Source of the DNA: Citromicrobium sp.
GTDB taxonomy: Bacteria > Pseudomonadota > Alphaproteobacteria > Sphingomonadales > Sphingomonadaceae
Assembly (NCBI GenBank): GCA_002712945.1
Contig: PAVA01000012.1
Location: 1 to 57,871, forward strand
Length of the DNA stretch: 57,871 bases
Direction: 5' to 3'
The notes under the pieces: generated by a model
Told to the model about the DNA's origin: nothing
The model's database searches: none
The model's input: only the letters and a program-made list of their open reading frames with translations
In this document: positions 36,376-44,039 of the stretch, one piece after another
How the letters are laid out: each line of letters opens with the position of its first letter
Position numbering within the stretch: the first letter of the stretch is position 1
Made by a program: the position numbers and the translations under genes

Positions 36376-37176
36376 ATGGCAGACATAACAAAAGTGAAGC
36401 CCGGCACCCTCACCGATTTCGGGAACGGCTTCCACCATATTCGCGGTGCCTTCCGGATCGGCGGCGTGCTGGACATCGGGACGCACTGCGCGCTGGTCGA
36501 ATTGCCCGACGGGCGGTTCGTCTTTCTCGATTCCTATACGCTGGACGACGGCCTGAAGGCACAGGTCGATGCGCTGACCGACAATGGTCGCAAGCTCGCC
36601 GCAATCGTCAACCTGCACCCCTTCCACACGCTGCATATCGAATGGATGGCCAAGGCCTTCCCGCAGGCGAAGCTCTACGGCACGCGCCGCCACCACGAGA
36701 AATTCCCCGATCTGCCGTGGGAGAGCGAGGAGTGCGACGCGGGCAGGCTGGAAGGTCTGTTTGGCGACGCGCTGGAATTCTCGATCCCGCGCGGCGTGCA
36801 GATGGTGTGCGAGGACGAGAACGTGCATTTCTCCTCGGTGCTGGCCTACCACAGGCCCAGCGCGACCATCTTCGTCGACGACACGCTGATGTGCCTCAAG
36901 GCGCCCTTCCCGCTTTCGCTGCTACCGATCACCGGCGAGCTGGCCTTCCACCCGACGCTGGCCAAGGCGCTCGAACCGGGTGCGAAAGCAGCCGAGGATT
37001 TCCGCGAATGGGCGATAGGCATGGCGCAAGGCTGGGCCGATGCGCGCCGCGTCGCCACCGCGCACAACGCCACGATGGAGGTCTCGCCCGGCGAGTTTCC
37101 CGAGAACGTCGGCGCTGCACTCGGCAAGGTGGCGGGCGTTCTGCGCAAGCATCGGGAGCGGGGCGCAGCCGGGTAA
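36376..37176 (+). CDS. Metallo-beta-lactamase-fold-like protein (DUF4336-like)
   Basis: A 266-residue protein with the general layout of the metallo-beta-lactamase fold: an early beta-sheet (NGFHHIRGAFRIGGV, LDIGTHCALVELPDG, VFLDSYTLDD), then NLHPFHTLHIEWMAKAFPQA in place of the usual HxHxDH, then YGTRRHH and TIFVDDTLMCL. The metal site is therefore not canonical, so catalysis is uncertain; this resembles DUF4336-type proteins. ATG 36376 is chosen at MADITKVKPG. It is followed 45 bases later by the LOV regulator. Confidence 0.7.
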   Translation: MADITKVKPGTLTDFGNGFHHIRGAFRIGGVLDIGTHCALVELPDGRFVFLDSYTLDDGLKAQVDALTDNGRKLAAIVNLHPFHTLHIEWMAKAFPQAKLYGTRRHHEKFPDLPWESEECDAGRLEGLFGDALEFSIPRGVQMVCEDENVHFSSVLAYHRPSATIFVDDTLMCLKAPFPLSLLPITGELAFHPTLAKALEPGAKAAEDFREWAIGMAQGWADARRVATAHNATMEVSPGEFPENVGAALGKVAGVLRKHRERGAAG

Positions 37177-37221
37177 TTGCGGCCTCTTCCCCCATTTGCT
37201 TTTTCCCGCGAGCGTGGCGAT

Positions 37222-37899
37222 ATGACCGCCATGGATGAGCAAAATCCGGCATTTGCGTGGGAGGCGGATGGCGACCAGTCTTTCAGCATCGCCGACCCCA
37301 AGCCCGCACCCTGGGTCCGCCAGCTGATCGAGACCAGCCCGATCGCCTCGGTCGTCTCCGACCCGCGCCTGCCGGACAACCCGATCGTCGCGGTCAACCA
37401 GCCTTTCGTCGAGCTGACCGGGTATCCGCCCGAAGAAATCCTCGGGCGCAACTGCCGCTTCCTCGCCGGGGACGGCACCGAGCCATGGCTGACCGAGAAG
37501 ATTCGCGAGGGCGTGCGCGACCAGAAGCCGGTGCTGGTCGAAATCCTGAACTACAAGAAGAGCGGCGAGCCGTTTCGCAACGCCGTGCTGGTCGCGCCGA
37601 TCTACGACGAGGCGAACGAGCTGGTCTATTTCCTCGGCAGCCAGGTGAATATCGACGGCGACGAGCCGCAGCTTGCCGCGAGCCGCCGCGAACGCGCCTC
37701 GGCCATGGTGCAGACGCTTTCGCCGCGCCAGTTCGAGGTCACGCGGATGGTCGCCAGCGGGTTGCTGAACAAGCAGATCGCGGGCGAACTGGGACTGTCC
37801 GAGAAAACGGTGAAGATGCACCGCAAGCTGGTGATGGAAAAGCTCGGCCTGCGGACCTCGGCCGAACTGATCCGCGTGGCTGTCGAAGCCGGAATCTAG
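37222..37899 (+). CDS. LOV-HTH blue-light transcription factor, EL222-like
   Basis: A 225-residue protein with an N-terminal LOV (PAS) domain and a C-terminal LuxR/GerE helix-turn-helix. The photoactive cysteine motif GRNCRFLAG (about residues 74-82) is intact, as are [26 protein letters not shown] and YFLGSQV, which match the LOV domain of EL222 from Erythrobacter litoralis. The HTH reads [20 protein letters not shown] and [18 protein letters not shown]. In EL222, blue light forms a flavin-Cys bond that releases the HTH for dimerisation and DNA binding; I infer the same here. Start ATG 37222 or 37231. Confidence 0.93.
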   Translation: MTAMDEQNPAFAWEADGDQSFSIADPKPAPWVRQLIETSPIASVVSDPRLPDNPIVAVNQPFVELTGYPPEEILGRNCRFLAGDGTEPWLTEKIREGVRDQKPVLVEILNYKKSGEPFRNAVLVAPIYDEANELVYFLGSQVNIDGDEPQLAASRRERASAMVQTLSPRQFEVTRMVASGLLNKQIAGELGLSEKTVKMHRKLVMEKLGLRTSAELIRVAVEAGI

Positions 37900-38145
37900 C
37901 GCCCCGCTACCGCCTTGGGGGCCTAGGGCGAAGGTCCGTATGGGGCCGCCAGGGGCCCGATCCTATATAAGTACTGTCGCGCGGGCCGTCGGTCCACTCT
38001 GACCATGCTGTCCCGCCTCCGCCAAGGACGATGGCCCGCGCGGCAAACTCGCAAGCCCCCTATCCGGCATCGAAGTTCGTCGATCCGCCACGCAGTTCGG
38101 GCCATCGCCGATAGAATTGCGGGACCGGCGCGCTACATAGGCGCG
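37900..38145. other. Intergenic region between the LOV regulator and the cell wall hydrolase
   Basis: No gene is convincing. An AT-rich TATATAAGT (about 37963-37971) stands out in otherwise GC-rich sequence and could be a -10 element for the hydrolase, but no matching -35 is clear. A frame from 38005 continues into the hydrolase, but its first 47 codons are Arg-rich and look non-coding. Confidence 0.4.
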
Positions 38146-39375
38146 ATGGAATACCTGCAGTCCCTCTGGCGATCCACCTGGCTGCGCGAGAATACCCCGC
38201 TCGTCGGGGTGGGTGCGGTGCTGCTGCTGGCCTTTGCTAGCCTTGGCGTGGCGGGTGTGCAGACCGTCCAGCAGCCGATGGCGGTAGCCGTCGGCACCCC
38301 GGCGACGGTGCCGGTGGAAGCGCTTCCCGCCAGCGGCGAGGAGGCCGACATACTCGTATCCGAGCTCGAGCCCGACGATGCGCAGGCGCGCAACGCGGCC
38401 GTCTCGGTGATCGAAGGCGGCCCGGGCACGGCAGAGCCCTTCCTGTTCGAGGGCAGCAGCGCCGACCGAATCCGTGCGCGCGATTGCCTCGCGCTCGCCG
38501 CCATGGCCGAAGCGGGCAATGGCGATGCGGACCAGCGCGCGGTGATGCAGGTGATCCTCAACCGGACGCGCCATCCCGGCTTCGCCAACACGGTATGCGG
38601 CGTGGTCTATCAGGGATCGGAGCGGCGCACCGGGTGCCAGTTCACCTTCACCTGCGACGGGTCGCTCGCGCGCCGCTATTCCCAAAGCCAGTGGCGCGAT
38701 GCGCGGCAGCGCGCCGAAGAGGCGCTGGGCGGACGCGTCGAGCCTGCGGTAGGCACCGCGACTCATTACCACGCGAACTACGTTTATCCCTGGTGGAGCG
38801 ACAAGCTGGACAAGGTCGCGGTGGTCGGCCCGCACCTGTTCTTCCAGTGGCGCGGCTTCTGGGGCTCGCGCCGGGCCTTCTCCGCCACCTATCGCGGCGG
38901 CGAGCCAGACCCGATGGCCCTGCGCACCACGGCCCAGGCGGTCGAACGGCCCGCTGACCTGCTGCCCAATCTCGTGAGCGACGAGAAGGCGGTGCGCAGC
39001 ATCACCGCGAAGCAGGCCGAGGCCGCTGCGCCAACCGGGCGGCCCGCGCAGCAGGCCGATGCAGCCGGAGCCGCGCCTGCCGCCCCCGGTCCGGGCCCCG
39101 GCGCGCATTTCGTTCTGGTCAGCGCGGGCGACGATCCCGCCGCGATCGTCGAGCGGGCCCGCTCGCTATGCCCCGGCTCGCGCTTCTGCCAGGTCTATGG
39201 CTGGAGCGATGCGGGCGCGATCCCGTCCGAACTGCCGCTGGGCGGGGATGCCCGCCGCCAGCTGCGTTTCAGCTACCTCGCGCCGCGCAACGGCAATGCC
39301 GAAGCGATCTATTTCGATTGCCGCCTGTTCGCCGAGACTGCGGGCGGGCGCTGCCTGCCCAGCGCGCGGCCATGA
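38146..39375 (+). CDS. SleB-type cell wall hydrolase
   Basis: A 409-residue protein with an N-terminal membrane anchor (VGAVLLLAFASLGVAGV). The hydrolase_2/SleB domain follows: CLALAAMAEAGNGDADQRAV, VILNRTRHPGFANTVCGVVY, and CQFTFTCDGS (about residues 105-165), with the catalytic Glu expected in the AMAEA segment. A His/Tyr-rich THYHANYVYPWWS stretch comes next. After a Pro/Ala linker, the last ~90 residues form a second domain with paired Cys residues. It probably cleaves peptidoglycan in the periplasm. ATG 38146 is preferred over 38005 on composition. Confidence 0.87.
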   Translation: MEYLQSLWRSTWLRENTPLVGVGAVLLLAFASLGVAGVQTVQQPMAVAVGTPATVPVEALPASGEEADILVSELEPDDAQARNAAVSVIEGGPGTAEPFLFEGSSADRIRARDCLALAAMAEAGNGDADQRAVMQVILNRTRHPGFANTVCGVVYQGSERRTGCQFTFTCDGSLARRYSQSQWRDARQRAEEALGGRVEPAVGTATHYHANYVYPWWSDKLDKVAVVGPHLFFQWRGFWGSRRAFSATYRGGEPDPMALRTTAQAVERPADLLPNLVSDEKAVRSITAKQAEAAAPTGRPAQQADAAGAAPAAPGPGPGAHFVLVSAGDDPAAIVERARSLCPGSRFCQVYGWSDAGAIPSELPLGGDARRQLRFSYLAPRNGNAEAIYFDCRLFAETAGGRCLPSARP

Positions 39376-39385
39376 GCCGCAAGCC

Positions 39386-40246
39386 CTAGTCGGTACTCGC
39401 GCTCGCCGCCGCAGCCTCTTGCAGGAAAGGCGTTGCATCGACGAGGCCATAGCCCGGCATCCGCTCGACGAAGTGCCTCAGCCAGGTCGCGTGGCCACTG
39501 CCCACGATCGCCAGCACGCGGTCGCCCGGCTCCGCAATCAGGTCCAGCTTGGCGAACATCTTGGCGTTGCGCATGTACCAGTAGGCGTTGAGTTCGGCAC
39601 CGGGTTGCGCATCCCCGTCGCCGATCTTCAGGAGCGAATAGTAGATCCTGTCGTGGCCGGCATCCACGGCGGTGGCATCATTGTGCCACAGCAGCGATTC
39701 CGCGATCGACTGCGTGGCAAGCGCCGCCTGTTCCTTCGCGACCCGTTCCTGCACTTCGCCGAACAGCTGCGCGATCATCGCCGCCTGCCCGCTGGCCTCC
39801 GCAAATTCCTGCACCGGGCCCATCGGGAAGTAATCCGGTTCGTCGCCCGAAGGCTGCTCGTCGAAGCCGTACACCGTCTCATGGCCGAGCATGTTCGCGA
39901 TCCGATAGCCGATCTGGATGCTTTCGTTGCGGCGGGTCGTCAGCAGCTCGTCGACCTCGGCATAGTTCGCCAGTTCGAAATCGGGGCCACTCGCGCTCGC
40001 TTCCACGAGGACGCGGGTCGGTTTCCACCCGGCCAGCGCATCCGCCAGCACCGCGATCTCGCGCTGGCGGCGGTCCGACAGGACGTCGTCGACATCGAGG
40101 TTGACGACATCGCGACCCGGATTGGTGAAATGGTAGCTGCCCAGCACCATCACCTCGATGGGCGCAGGGTCGGGCCCGGCTTCCTCGGCTACGGCCGGAC
40201 TGGCGACAACGAATGCCGCCAGCGCGAGGATTGCTGTTCGGATCAA
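39386..40246 (-). CDS. Exported DUF5694 protein
   Basis: A 286-residue protein with a cleavable signal peptide (ending ASPAVAEE). The start of the mature domain, VMVLGSYHFTNPGRDVVNLD, and the end, AIVGSGHATWLRHFVER, fit DUF5694, distantly like TraB/EreA-type folds with conserved His and Glu residues (LVEAS, WHND). Activity is unknown. It converges on the cell wall hydrolase, with only 10 bases between stops. Confidence 0.82.
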   Translation of the reverse strand: MIRTAILALAAFVVASPAVAEEAGPDPAPIEVMVLGSYHFTNPGRDVVNLDVDDVLSDRRQREIAVLADALAGWKPTRVLVEASASGPDFELANYAEVDELLTTRRNESIQIGYRIANMLGHETVYGFDEQPSGDEPDYFPMGPVQEFAEASGQAAMIAQLFGEVQERVAKEQAALATQSIAESLLWHNDATAVDAGHDRIYYSLLKIGDGDAQPGAELNAYWYMRNAKMFAKLDLIAEPGDRVLAIVGSGHATWLRHFVERMPGYGLVDATPFLQEAAAASASTD

Positions 40247-40303
40247 GGGCCCCTCCTGCGTGTATTACTGTATTAATGCACGCAGGAGGGCGAAAGCGCA
40301 AGA

Positions 40304-41506
40304 TCAGCGCAGGTTGACCACGTTGTCGGTCTCGGGGAGCACGCGGCGGCCATCATAGAGGCTCAGCATCGGCTCGTCCTCGACCACCACTGCCTTCGTC
40401 GCGCCGAAGCCGTTGAAATCGGTCTTCATCGCCGCGCCGTAGGCGCCCAGCATCCCGACCTCTATATAGTCGCCCGCCCTGATGTCGGTCGGAAGCGCGA
40501 AGGGCCCTTCCATGTAATCCGCATCGTCGCAGGTCGGGCCGTAGAGCGAGAAGTCCTCGGTCGGGGCGGTCTCGGCATGGTCGAGCGCGCGGACCGGGAA
40601 TTTCCATCCCAGATGCGCCGCATCGTAGAGCGCGCCATAGGCCCCGTCGTTGATGAACAGCTCGGTCCCGCGCCGCTTCTCGACCCGTGCGAGGAGCGAG
40701 GAATATTCGGCGCACAGCGCCCGGCCAGGCTCGCACCAAAGCTCCGCCGAATACGAAATCGGCAGCGATTCGGACGCGCGGAAGATGACGTCGAAATAGT
40801 CTTCGAGCGGTGGCGGCTCCATGCCGGGGTAGATGCTCGGGAAGCCCCCGCCCACGTCGATGATGTCGATCACCACGCTGGACGAGGCAATGGCGGCGCG
40901 CGCGCGCTCGATCGCCTGGACATAGGCGAAGGGCGTCATCGCCTGGCTGCCGACATGGAAGCACACGCCCAGCCAGTCGCAATGCTGGCGGGTCATCTGC
41001 AGCAGGCCGGGCGCGTCGATCAGGTCCGCGCCGAACTTGCTGGCGAGCGAGAGTTCGGAAAACTCGCTCGAGACGCGCAGGCGCACCAGCAGCTTGAGAT
41101 CCTTCGCCGGGCTGCCATCGGGCGCGCGGCAGGCATCGACGATCTTCGCCAGCTCTTCCTCGCTGTCGAGGCTGAAGGTGCGGCAGCCATGCTGGTGATA
41201 GGCCTCGGCAATCGCGCTCTTCGGCTTGACCGGGTGCATGAAGCACAGCTCGGCCTGCGGAAGGAGCCCGCGCACCAGCCGCACCTCGGCAATCGAGGCG
41301 ACGTCGTAATGGGTGATCCCGCTGTCCCACAGGATGCCGATCAGCTCCGGCGAGGGGTTCGCCTTGACCGCATAGAGCGAGCGCCCGCGAAAGCGATTGG
41401 CAAAGAAACGCGCGGCGCGCGCCGCAGCGTGCGGACGGTTGAGGATGATCGGTTCGTCGGGCGAAAGCCCTTCGATTACGGACCGGGCGTCAGGATATTG
41501 GAGCAA
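40304..41506 (-). CDS. odc: Ornithine decarboxylase (fold III)
   Basis: A 400-residue PLP enzyme producing putrescine. Fold III (alanine-racemase type) marks: PLP Lys in SLYAVKANPSPELIG (about residue 48), HVGSQ, GGGFPSIYPG, CEPGRALCA (about 260) and the C-terminal active-site Cys in YGPTCDDADYM (about 325). The usual start is near MLQYPDARSVI; here it is TTG 41506 with no good ATG. Lysine decarboxylation is possible in some relatives. With nspC and the carboxynorspermidine synthase nearby, it feeds the carboxyspermidine route to spermidine. A probable speF-type leader directly precedes the start. Confidence 0.92.
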   Translation of the reverse strand: MLQYPDARSVIEGLSPDEPIILNRPHAAARAARFFANRFRGRSLYAVKANPSPELIGILWDSGITHYDVASIAEVRLVRGLLPQAELCFMHPVKPKSAIAEAYHQHGCRTFSLDSEEELAKIVDACRAPDGSPAKDLKLLVRLRVSSEFSELSLASKFGADLIDAPGLLQMTRQHCDWLGVCFHVGSQAMTPFAYVQAIERARAAIASSSVVIDIIDVGGGFPSIYPGMEPPPLEDYFDVIFRASESLPISYSAELWCEPGRALCAEYSSLLARVEKRRGTELFINDGAYGALYDAAHLGWKFPVRALDHAETAPTEDFSLYGPTCDDADYMEGPFALPTDIRAGDYIEVGMLGAYGAAMKTDFNGFGATKAVVVEDEPMLSLYDGRRVLPETDNVVNLR

Positions 41507-41640
41507 TTCAAGGGACCCCCAAAACGGTTAGGTTTCAGTACCGGACGAATCCGGGGCTGCCTTGCGGTAGAGTCCCCTTGGGGCAGCGGAGGCGCGCAAA
41601 TAGGCGTTCCGCACGGCGATGCAAGAGAAATCGTATTGCG
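41507..41640 (-). promoter_or_regulatory. Probable speF-type RNA leader of the ornithine decarboxylase gene
   Basis: On the minus strand the leader contains CTCTTGCATCGCC, then CTCTACCGCAAGGCAGCC, a short hairpin CCGG-ATTCGT-CCGG, and GAAACCTAACC before the start. As I recall, this order matches the speF motif described upstream of alphaproteobacterial ornithine decarboxylase genes. The match is from memory and unverified. It would couple expression to polyamine or ornithine state. Confidence 0.55.
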
Positions 41641-41713
41641 CAGCGTTCCCCTGATTCAACGCTGGGCGAAACGAGGGTTCCGAGAATCCCTGCAGGCGGT
41701 CTCGAACGGCCGG

Positions 41714-42211
41714 TTATTCGGCCAGCATCGCGTTGACCACGCTCGGCGCCAGCCCCAACAGCACCAGCACGTTCTCGCGCAGGTTCGCCATCGTAACCCC
41801 GTGGTCGAGCACGACGTAACGCGTGATGCCGATCGTGCCGGTCGCGGTATCGCGCCAGGTGCTGACCGCCGCCTGCGAGAGGTTGGCGCGCGCGAGATCG
41901 GTGTCCGAAACGCCCGGATCGCCATCGAAGCGCAGCTGCATCGCGACCCCCTGGCAGCCCGCGACCCCGTCGAGATTGCAGGCATTGCCGATGAGGAGAT
42001 ATTTGGTGCCGTTGCCATCGCTCGCGGTCAGGCTGATCTCGCCGATCGACTGTTCCTCGATCACGGTGTGATCGAGCGATTCGACGACCGCCTTGAGGTC
42101 GTCGAGATCGACCGCCTTGATGACGCGCTGCGGCGCATAATCCTGCGCCAGCGCCGGTGCCGCACTCAAGCCGAAGGCCATCAGCGCTGCGAATACGAAT
42201 GTGCGGATCAT
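41714..42211 (-). CDS. Exported YbjN-like protein
   Basis: A 165-residue protein with a signal peptide ending PALAQD. The rest fits the YbjN/PF10722 domain: LKAVVESLDHTVIEEQS, KYLLIGNACN, and YVVLDHGVTMANLRENVLVL near the end. YbjN-type proteins are thought to have chaperone-like or stress roles. ATG 42211 has a strong G-rich ribosome site, so the longer frame from 42268 was not used. It lies between odc and nspC but with its own signal peptide, so its link to polyamines is unclear. Confidence 0.8.
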   Translation of the reverse strand: MIRTFVFAALMAFGLSAAPALAQDYAPQRVIKAVDLDDLKAVVESLDHTVIEEQSIGEISLTASDGNGTKYLLIGNACNLDGVAGCQGVAMQLRFDGDPGVSDTDLARANLSQAAVSTWRDTATGTIGITRYVVLDHGVTMANLRENVLVLLGLAPSVVNAMLAE

Positions 42212-42271
42212 CGAACCATTCCCCCCCTTGGTTTTCCCTTGGTCCCATAACCGGCTGCGTTTGACCACCCG

Positions 42272-43522
42272 TCAGCTCAGCCGGTTGCGAAATTCCTCGT
42301 AACCGAAGCGTTTGACGCATTCGAGCGCGTCGGTCTCGCTGTCCCACAGCCAGATCGAGGGAAGCGGCACGCCGTTGAAGGTGTTGGTCTTGACCATCGA
42401 GTAATGCGCCTGGTCGAGGAAGGCGATGCGCTGCCCCGGCTCGTTGGGCACGGGCAGCGCGTATTCGCCGATCACATCGCCCGCGAGGCAGGAGGGCCCG
42501 CCGAGCCTTACCATCGGTTGAGTCCCCGCGAAGGCGGGGACCGGTGCCGGGGTCGTGCCAGCCTGCGGGAGGCCCCCGCCTTCGCGGGGGCTCTCGTGAG
42601 CGCTGCCTTCGCCCAGCATCGCCGGGCGATAGGGCGCCTCGATCACATCGGGCATGTGACAGGTGGCCGAAATGTCGAGGATCGCGAAAGGCCCGTCGTT
42701 CTCCCCCGTGTCGAGAATCGTGCCGACCAGGATGCCCGCATCGAGCGCCACCGCCTCGCCCGGTTCGAGGTAGATTTCCGCTTGGGTGTCTTCCTTCGCG
42801 TCGCGCAGGAACTCGATCAGCTCCTCGCGCTCGTAATCGGCGCGGGTGATGTGATGCCCGCCGCCCATGTTGATCCACTTGAGCTGTCCGAACCACGGCT
42901 CGATCGCGTCGAACACCTTGTCCCATGTCCGGTGGAGCGGCTCGAAGCCCTGTTCGCACAGGTTATGGAAGTGGATGCCGTCGACTCCTTCCATGTGTTC
43001 GGGCGTGAGCTGGTCGAGCGGGAAGCCGAGGCGACTGCCGGGGCTCGACGGGTCGTAGCGCGGCCCCTCGCCGGTCGGCACCTGCGGATTGATGCGCAGG
43101 CCCACGTCGAACGCCCCGCCACTCGCCCGCGCCTGCTCCAGGATCAGGGCGGCGCGCTGCATCTGCCCCGGCGAGTTGAAGATCACATGGTCGGAAAGCC
43201 GCGCGACCTCCTCCAGCTCGTCGGGCTTGTAGGCCGCGCAGTAGGTGCTGATCTCGCCATCGTAAAACTCGGAGGCCAGCCGCGCTTCCCACAGGCCGGA
43301 AGTGCACACCCCGTCGAGATATTGGCCGATGATCGGCGCGGTGCTCCACATGCTGAACGCCTTGAGCGCCGAGAGCATCTTGATGTCCGCCTCGTCGCGG
43401 ATTTCCGCGAGGATGCGGCAATTCTCGCGCAGCTTCGCCGCGTCCACCACGAAGGCGGGCGTATCGACGCGGCTGAGGTCGAAATGGGCGAACGCGCCCG
43501 GATCGCCGGCCTGGGTCTGCAT
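42272..43522 (-). CDS. nspC: Carboxynorspermidine/carboxyspermidine decarboxylase with repeat insertion
   Basis: A 416-residue fold III PLP enzyme that decarboxylates carboxy(nor)spermidine. Marks: PLP Lys in LSALKAFSMW (about residue 54), DGIHFHNLCEQG, WINMGGGHHITR, EPGEAVALDAG, RLGGPSCLAGD with the active-site Cys, and AHYSMVKTNTFNG. About residues 305-335 (SAHESPREGGGLPQAG, then PAPVPAFAGTQP) are not typical of the family and are encoded by a family C repeat. The insertion keeps the frame and lies just before the active-site Cys loop. ATG 43522 overlaps the macro-domain stop (TGATG). Confidence 0.92.
   Translation of the reverse strand: MQTQAGDPGAFAHFDLSRVDTPAFVVDAAKLRENCRILAEIRDEADIKMLSALKAFSMWSTAPIIGQYLDGVCTSGLWEARLASEFYDGEISTYCAAYKPDELEEVARLSDHVIFNSPGQMQRAALILEQARASGGAFDVGLRINPQVPTGEGPRYDPSSPGSRLGFPLDQLTPEHMEGVDGIHFHNLCEQGFEPLHRTWDKVFDAIEPWFGQLKWINMGGGHHITRADYEREELIEFLRDAKEDTQAEIYLEPGEAVALDAGILVGTILDTGENDGPFAILDISATCHMPDVIEAPYRPAMLGEGSAHESPREGGGLPQAGTTPAPVPAFAGTQPMVRLGGPSCLAGDVIGEYALPVPNEPGQRIAFLDQAHYSMVKTNTFNGVPLPSIWLWDSETDALECVKRFGYEEFRNRLS
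42520..42598. repeat. Family C palindromic repeat inside nspC
   Basis: Left arm GTCCCCGCGAAGGCGGGGAC and right arm GCCCCCGCCTTCGCGGGGGC are each near-perfect hairpins, as in the copy at 8655-8741. It interrupts nspC in frame and adds about 30 residues. Confidence 0.8.
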
Positions 43523-44037
43523 CAGTTATTCTCCAACGCCGTGGCGAACTCCGTTTCGGATCGTTCGTCGAAGCAGACGAACAGGATGCGGTCGAACGCC
43601 TCGTCGTACAATATTGTCTCTTCGCGCACCGTGCTTACGGCGATGGGGGCCGCGCGTTCGACCGGAAAGCCGTAGATGCCGGTCGAGATCGCGGGAAAGG
43701 CGATACTGCGTGCGCCGTATTCCTGCGCAACCTTCAGAGAATTGCGATAGCACTCCGCCAGCAGCTCCGGCTCTCCGTCCTCGCCTCCCCGCCAGACGGG
43801 TCCGACGGTGTGGATGATGTGCCTGGCCGGGAGGTCGTAGCCGCCGGTGATCTTGGCCTGCCCCGTCTTGCACCCACCCAGCAGGCGGCATTCGTGGACC
43901 AGTTCCTTGCCCGCCGCGCGGTGAATCGCGCCGTCGACGCCGCCTCCACCCAGCAGGGATGAGTTCGCGGCATTGACGATCGCGTCGACCTCCAGCTTCG
44001 TGATGTCGCCGCGGTGGATCTGCAGGGTGGCAGGCAA
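43522..44037 (-). CDS. Macro-domain protein
   Basis: A 171-residue protein with one macro (ADP-ribose-binding) domain. Segments: [39 protein letters not shown], the GKAxI-like [32 protein letters not shown], and a Cys near the end. Macro domains of this kind often hydrolyse O-acetyl-ADP-ribose or remove ADP-ribose; the usual catalytic Asn/Asp residues seem present. TTG 44037 is chosen, 3 bases after the synthase stop; no ATG is well placed. It is coupled to nspC by overlapping stop and start, so it belongs to the polyamine transcript. Confidence 0.87.
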   Translation of the reverse strand: MPATLQIHRGDITKLEVDAIVNAANSSLLGGGGVDGAIHRAAGKELVHECRLLGGCKTGQAKITGGYDLPARHIIHTVGPVWRGGEDGEPELLAECYRNSLKVAQEYGARSIAFPAISTGIYGFPVERAAPIAVSTVREETILYDEAFDRILFVCFDERSETEFATALENN

Positions 44038-44039
44038 GC

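Noticed and set aside
37900..38145. Operator for the EL222-like regulator downstream of its own gene
   Set aside because: I cannot recall the EL222 site with enough certainty to claim a match; only a -10-like TATATAA stands out.
38005..38145. Longer start for the cell wall hydrolase
   Set aside because: The extra 47 residues are Arg-rich without membrane or signal character; the ATG at 38146 directly precedes the anchor segment.
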